A stretch of 64,000 bases of DNA, from assembly GCA_965230065.1 (NCBI GenBank), contig OZ245942.1, positions 6,820,001 to 6,884,000 of the forward strand, given 5' to 3'. The stretch comes from G965230065 sp965230065 (GTDB lineage: Bacteria; Bacteroidota; Bacteroidia; Cytophagales; Cyclobacteriaceae). This document shows, piece after piece, positions 60,316 through 64,000 of this stretch (the first letter of the stretch is position 1; each line of letters begins with the position of its first letter). A program made the position numbers and the translations under genes. Under the pieces are notes generated by a model that was not told the origin of the DNA, made no database searches, and worked only from the letters and a program-made list of their open reading frames with translations.

Positions 60316-61302
60316 ATGAGATCAACCATCCTAATACTAATTTTATTAAGCATTTGTCTTATTTTATGGCAATGTAAAGAAGAAGTCCCTCCTCCCAATC
60401 AACCGCCTTCTATTACTACACTTACAGCCAATCCTGATACTATGTTAGTAACTGAATCAACCACCATCACCTGTATGGCGGATGATGTGGAAGGAGATCA
60501 TCTCTCTTATGCCTGGGAAGTACTGCACGGTTCATTTACAGGCGTAGGTGCTTCTATTACATGGACGGCACCCGATTCGGCAGGAACTTTTACAATTACC
60601 TGTAAGGTGATTGATACCCAGGGTGGCGTAGACAGTGCCCAAGTTGAAATTGTGGTGGAACCTATTCCTATTCCGACGAAGGGGTTAATCGTCTATTATC
60701 CATTCAATGGCAATGCGAATGATGAAAGTGGGCATAGTTATCATGGTACTGTGAATGATGCTACGTTGGTTTCTGATCGGTTTGGAATTGCTAACCGGGC
60801 ATTTGAGTTCGACGGAAATAATGATTACATCACTGCAAACCCTGTGCTGCCCACAGGCAATGAGCCTAGAAGCATTTCTGTCTGGTTCAACACCACCTCT
60901 GCAAGTGGTTTCAATGGTTGGAATGTTAACACCATCGTATCATGGGGCAGTCCTTCAAATAACCGGATGAGTGCCGTGCAGGTTTACAAAAGTGAATTGA
61001 TGTTTGGAGCCTTTGGCACCGCCTATGATGTGCGTTCAGGCGTTTTGGTAAATGATGGCAATTGGCATCATGTCGTCATTGCTAATAATGGATCAACCGT
61101 AACTATTTATCTGGACAATGAAGCCATCAAATCAGAAAATAAGATACTGAATACATCAAGCTCTATCCTTTCTATGGGTAGCAGAATTAACCAGGGCAAC
61201 CAGTATATGGATGGCCTTATTGATGATGTCCGCATCTACGACCGCACCCTCACAAAAGATGAAGTAAGTGCACTGTTTAAGGAAAATGGTTGGAAGAATT
61301 AA
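60316..61302 (+). CDS. Lipoprotein with PKD/Ig-like and LamG domains
   Basis: 328 residues; lipobox ILWQC (Cys20), then a Pro-rich spacer. About 30-115 is an Ig/PKD-like domain (ITTLTANPDTMLVTESTTITCMADDVEGDHLSYAWEV, AGTFTITCKVID). About 120-320 is a LamG/concanavalin-like jelly roll (GLIVYYPFNGNANDESGHSYHGTV, FEFDGNNDYI, RSISVWFNT, NWHHVVIANNGSTVTIYLDNEAI, GLIDDVRIYDRTLTKDEVSALF), a surface carbohydrate- or protein-binding module. Located on the cell envelope as part of the run 59148-63539. Confidence 0.9.
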   Translation: MRSTILILILLSICLILWQCKEEVPPPNQPPSITTLTANPDTMLVTESTTITCMADDVEGDHLSYAWEVLHGSFTGVGASITWTAPDSAGTFTITCKVIDTQGGVDSAQVEIVVEPIPIPTKGLIVYYPFNGNANDESGHSYHGTVNDATLVSDRFGIANRAFEFDGNNDYITANPVLPTGNEPRSISVWFNTTSASGFNGWNVNTIVSWGSPSNNRMSAVQVYKSELMFGAFGTAYDVRSGVLVNDGNWHHVVIANNGSTVTIYLDNEAIKSENKILNTSSSILSMGSRINQGNQYMDGLIDDVRIYDRTLTKDEVSALFKENGWKN

Positions 61303-61313
61303 TAATGTATAAC

Positions 61314-61322
61314 AAAGGAGGT
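61314..61322 (+). promoter_or_regulatory. Perfect Shine-Dalgarno
   Basis: AAAGGAGGT ends four bases before the ATG at 61327, pairing fully with a canonical anti-SD. Bacteroidota genes, including most in this window, lack such a strong site. Confidence 0.7.
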
Positions 61323-61326
61323 AACT

Positions 61327-61794
61327 ATGAGCTTATGGCCCAAACTCTTCGAAAAGAAACGAAACGGCTCTCTTGAGATGAACACTCCTCACACTCATGG
61401 TTTTGTGTCTGCAAACCTGAAAGAGTGCCATCTTTATGTTATTGGAGAATCTAATGCATACCAACAACAGATGATGATGGAAATATTGGCTGCTAAAGCC
61501 CTTAATGAGTATCCTGAACGCTTCATGGAGAGCATTTTACCTGGATTCGGTCTTCTACAAAACTATGTGTTTAAGGCGAGGCGCACGAATCGCAGCAACC
61601 CAGAAACTCCTATACTATCTAATAACTCAAATGCAGTCACTTTTACAGTCCACATTCCCTTACCTACAGGTGTTTTTGAGGTGGTCGTTTGGTTAATTGC
61701 GGAAATACCTTCAGCCAGAGATACGATAGTAATAGGCATCTCAAACGATGTAGATGTTGAAGAAACTCTGCGAAATACAATAAGAGTTGTATAA
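61327..61794 (+). CDS. Protein of unknown function with strong ribosome-binding site
   Basis: 155 residues, no signal peptide, mixed alpha/beta. N-terminal KLFEKKRNGSLEMNTPHTHGFVSANLKECHLYVIGESN; a helix QQQMMMEILAAKALNEYPERFMESILPG; then strands NAVTFTVHIPLPTGVFEVVVWLIAEIPSARDTIVIGI. I do not recognise it. It follows the LamG gene by 24 bp and breaks the run of exported proteins around it, being apparently cytoplasmic. The unusual Shine-Dalgarno suggests high expression or foreign origin. Confidence 0.7.
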   Translation: MSLWPKLFEKKRNGSLEMNTPHTHGFVSANLKECHLYVIGESNAYQQQMMMEILAAKALNEYPERFMESILPGFGLLQNYVFKARRTNRSNPETPILSNNSNAVTFTVHIPLPTGVFEVVVWLIAEIPSARDTIVIGISNDVDVEETLRNTIRVV

Positions 61795-61945
61795 TACATA
61801 ACCTTAAGCATTGAATACCGGAGAGGCTTAATTACCATTACAAACAACTATTTCTAAACTTTTCTCAACATCAGGTGATAACAATTTTCACATTCCGGTA
61901 TATCCTAGTGTAAGCCAATATTATCCACTTAAAACACCCAAAGTC

Positions 61946-62686
61946 ATGAAAACCCTTATTGCACTTGTATTCACTGTACTTCTTTCCGGCAACCTGTATG
62001 CACAGGGTGACCTGGACAATCAGTTTTACATCCGGCTTGGCATAGCACGCCCTTTCTGGTCCAGTTATGGTGCTGCCGGCCAGGATGCATGGATGGATGG
62101 CACCAAAAGAAGAGGCGGGCTCTTGGAATTGGGTTCTATTTATATGCTCAACAAACTGCCCCTTTCCGATGGGTTGCGGCTTGGGGTAAATATTGATTGG
62201 CTTGCCTTTGAATATCATGGGTTTGTCTATGATGATGATGTGATGGTAGATGTAGGCCTTTTATCAAAAATAGGCCCATCGATATCTTATAGTCCGGCAG
62301 ATAAGCTGGTTTTTGATGCTTATGCTAAAGTTGTAGTAAGCTGGGTATCGGGTGTGGGCTTCGTCTATAATGGGGAAGATTTGGAAGAAGACAATACCTA
62401 TACAAAAACAGGTGGAATAAGGTATACCTTTGGATTAAATGTACGCTACACCAAATTAATTCTGGGCTTTGCTATCAATACCGGGGCATTGCAATTAACC
62501 AACTCCAGCGGGAAGACCCTTGGAAAATATTATGGCAACCACAATCCTTTTACAAGTGGGTCTTTCCAAAACAGGGGTGGATATGGTTATCCCAACTCAA
62601 ATTCATCTTATCAAAACAGAAGTATAGATGGCAGTGCCAAAACTCCATTACTTTCCATGAGTTTTACGGTTGGGATGAGCTTTTAA
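61946..62686 (+). CDS. Outer-membrane beta-barrel-like protein
   Basis: 246 residues; signal peptide to about Ala19 (NLYAQ). Barrel-type strands: NQFYIRLGIARPFWSSYG, LLELGSIYMLNKLPLSDGLRLGVNIDWLAFEYHGF, VDVGLLSKIGPSISYSPADKLVFDAYAKVVVSWVSG, IRYTFGLNVRYTKLILGFAINTG; closing LLSMSFTVGMSF ends in Phe. A Gly/Asn/Ser-rich loop (about 195-228) precedes the last strand. Function unknown. Confidence 0.8.
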   Translation: MKTLIALVFTVLLSGNLYAQGDLDNQFYIRLGIARPFWSSYGAAGQDAWMDGTKRRGGLLELGSIYMLNKLPLSDGLRLGVNIDWLAFEYHGFVYDDDVMVDVGLLSKIGPSISYSPADKLVFDAYAKVVVSWVSGVGFVYNGEDLEEDNTYTKTGGIRYTFGLNVRYTKLILGFAINTGALQLTNSSGKTLGKYYGNHNPFTSGSFQNRGGYGYPNSNSSYQNRSIDGSAKTPLLSMSFTVGMSF

Positions 62687-62870
62687 GCTGTCAAGAAATT
62701 GAAGAGTGTATTGTCATTACGTGGGAACGACTTAACGAACCACATTTTGGCCCATATCTCAAAAAACACTTTTGGTTTACTGATAACCATTCTGGGTTTT
62801 CGGTATTACCCTATAAAGGTCATAATGCCATTATTCAACAATTATTTCACACCCATTAAAATTTAAAACC

Positions 62871-63092
62871 ATGAAAGCAATAAGTTCATACACCGCATTA
62901 TTTCTAAATTTAATTATGAAGCACATTTATATTTTTTTAGGCATCATCATGTTGGTGAGCGCCTTCGGTTGCAACTCAAAAACATGCAGGTGCGAAGACC
63001 GGTTTGGAAATGTTCAGGAGGGGATTGAACTCAGTCTTGGAGAAGATTGCAGTGACCTGGAACCTATGTTGGGTACTTGCACAGAAGAGTAG
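62871..63092 (+). CDS. Small Cys-rich lipoprotein
   Basis: 73 residues as read, but the signal peptide fits better from Met16 (62916): MKHIYIFLGIIMLVSAFGC with the lipobox Cys, then SKTCRCEDRFGN and EDCSDLEPMLGTCTEE. Four further Cys in about 38 mature residues suggest disulfides. The phrase CRCED-FGN is seen in other small Bacteroidota lipoproteins of unknown role. 42 bp before the next gene. Confidence 0.65.
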   Translation: MKAISSYTALFLNLIMKHIYIFLGIIMLVSAFGCNSKTCRCEDRFGNVQEGIELSLGEDCSDLEPMLGTCTEE

Positions 63093-63134
63093 TGAGACAC
63101 AGTTAATTCATAACCTCTTTAAACTTATAAAATC

Positions 63135-63539
63135 ATGAAAACGAAACACCATATTTTCATCATTGCCACTATGTTTCTGTTCCTGACTGCACACCCACAA
63201 GAGGGCTATTGCCAGTGGGTTGACCAAAGTGATGACCTTCCGGGGACAATCAATATTACTCCCTATCTTATTGCCGGTGGGGTTGTGATTACCGGTACAA
63301 TTGCTTATCTTATTATCCGAAAGAACAAGAAGAAAAAAAGCACTTCTTATAGGATTAATCAGCCGGAAAATTTAATGGTCAGTTCACTTTATACTGAAAG
63401 CAACTCATTTTATGATGAAATGAAAAAAGCAAGCCAACAAGCTTCAGTAGAGATTATTACCGGTAACCACAATTCTAATGCACCAATGGTTTACAATGTT
63501 GATCCGGGATTTTCTGTTGGATTGCGCTTTAAGTTTTAG
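63135..63539 (+). CDS. Small exported membrane protein
   Basis: 134 residues; signal peptide to about YCQ (residue 26-27), a membrane helix at about 47-63 (LIAGGVVITGTIAYLII) followed by a basic cluster RKNKKKK, and a C-terminal part ending VGLRFKF, which has the aromatic C terminus of outer-membrane proteins although too short for a barrel by itself. No family recognised. Confidence 0.65.
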   Translation: MKTKHHIFIIATMFLFLTAHPQEGYCQWVDQSDDLPGTINITPYLIAGGVVITGTIAYLIIRKNKKKKSTSYRINQPENLMVSSLYTESNSFYDEMKKASQQASVEIITGNHNSNAPMVYNVDPGFSVGLRFKF

Positions 63540-63557
63540 GCTAGGTCACAAGGTTCC

Positions 63558-63606
63558 TTAGACTTTTGGAATTTCGGCGACCGCCATAGAAATCGCGGAA
63601 GTCTAA
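63558..63606. repeat. Compound stem-loop
   Basis: TTAGACTT (63558-63565) / AAGTCTAA (63599-63606), with inner ATTTC/GAAAT and GGCG-AC-CGCC stems. No T-run follows, so it is either a weak terminator or a small palindromic repeat. Confidence 0.6.
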
Positions 63607-63656
63607 ATTACACATATTCAGTCCTTCCGTATTTTTCATCCTTAAATGCTACCCCG

Positions 63657-64000
63657 ATGAAACACTTGCTTAACATTACACTGCTCGCCACCCTCATTAT
63701 TTTTTCTACCTGTAAAGAAGATGAAGCCCCAATCACCACGGGTACCATCAAGGGAAAAATTACGGATGCCGACACCGGTTCGCCACTTGAAGGCGCCAAC
63801 GTTAAAAGCCAGCCACCCACCTCTACGATAAACACCGATGCCAGCGGGGAATATACCATTGCCAACGCCAATGAAGGCAACTACACCATTTTTGCCTCAA
63901 AACCAGGCTATGTAACCGATTCAACGGTGGTAAGGGTTACTGCCAACACCACAGCCAATGGAGATATAGCACTAACTTTTCGTCGTGGCGGTGGTGAACC
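63657..64000 (+). CDS. Lipoprotein with carboxypeptidase-regulatory-like domain, 5' part
   Basis: The frame starts at ATG 63657 and runs off the window (114 codons visible). Signal peptide with lipobox IFSTC (Cys19) and KEDEAP behind it. Residues about 26-105 form one regulatory-like beta-sandwich: GTIKGKITDADTGSPLEGANVKSQ, TDASGEYTIANANEGNYTIFASKPGY, STVVRVTANTTANGDIALTF. Such domains are common on Bacteroidota surface lipoproteins and receptors. The rest is outside, so the full product is unknown. Confidence 0.85.
   Translation, partial: MKHLLNITLLATLIIFSTCKEDEAPITTGTIKGKITDADTGSPLEGANVKSQPPTSTINTDASGEYTIANANEGNYTIFASKPGYVTDSTVVRVTANTTANGDIALTFRRGGGE

Noticed and set aside
1..64000. tRNA, rRNA or known riboswitch genes
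   Set aside because: The intergenic regions were read for cloverleaf ends and conserved rRNA or riboswitch motifs and none were recognised; a covariance-model scan was not possible.

Overview
The window looks like chromosome of a Bacteroidota bacterium, probably order Cytophagales. The main evidence is a full-length sprA (the outer-membrane translocon of the type IX secretion system) directly behind ruvA. Supporting signs are many lipoproteins with a Bacteroidota-style Cys plus acidic start, TPR/SpoIIE and TPR/HTH signalling proteins, promoters of the TTTG-N20-TAnnTTTG type, and mostly weak Shine-Dalgarno sequences.

Layout. 1-12.8 kb is ordinary chromosome: a quinone/electrophile-detoxification pair (ring-cleaving dioxygenase end plus esterase), a lipoprotein hydrolase, a TPR-SpoIIE phosphatase, ruvA and sprA. 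About 12.8-27.1 kb is an AT-rich accessory island of small, mostly minus-strand genes. It holds a streptogramin A acetyltransferase (Vat type), an ECF42 sigma factor with its DGPF partner, NTF2-like, DinB-like, SRPBCC, VOC and RibD-C proteins, a SigZ/DUF2703 pair, a TetR-controlled dehydrogenase, a complete AlwI-type restriction-modification operon with two adenine methylases and an HTH controller, and an orphan gene inside a perfect 10-bp inverted repeat. Imperfect attC-like palindromes recur between these genes, but no integrase is visible.

27.1-37.7 kb holds a non-coding repeat zone (including a 42-bp tandem repeat of small hairpins), a large Asp-box beta-propeller protein, a tricorn-like S41 protease, a DUF6146-like lipoprotein, a TPR-HTH regulator and a cupin. 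37.8-54 kb is an accessory region with dispersed palindromes (a CCCCGGA family, one copy inside a MITE-like unit), a duplicated lipoprotein with a Cys-rich tail, a methyltransferase/hydrolase/LuxR group, and a 4.5-kb stretch of decay with four broken genes (FAD oxidoreductase, BBE fragment, OsmC, methyltransferase). It continues with a flavin monooxygenase, an unknown protein, an AraC regulator and a probable methanethiol S-methyltransferase.

54.5-64 kb carries the most interesting system: an exported, membrane-anchored TPR-CHAT protease with intact His/Cys dyad, tail-to-tail with an ECF sigma factor and a membrane-spanning TPR protein that looks like its anti-sigma. A run of outer-membrane barrels, lipoproteins and small exported proteins follows on the other side of the sigma promoter region. 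I infer a proteolysis-controlled envelope-stress circuit; this is untested.

No rRNA, tRNA, CRISPR array, transposase or integrase was recognised. Family names come from reading motifs by eye; no database search was run.
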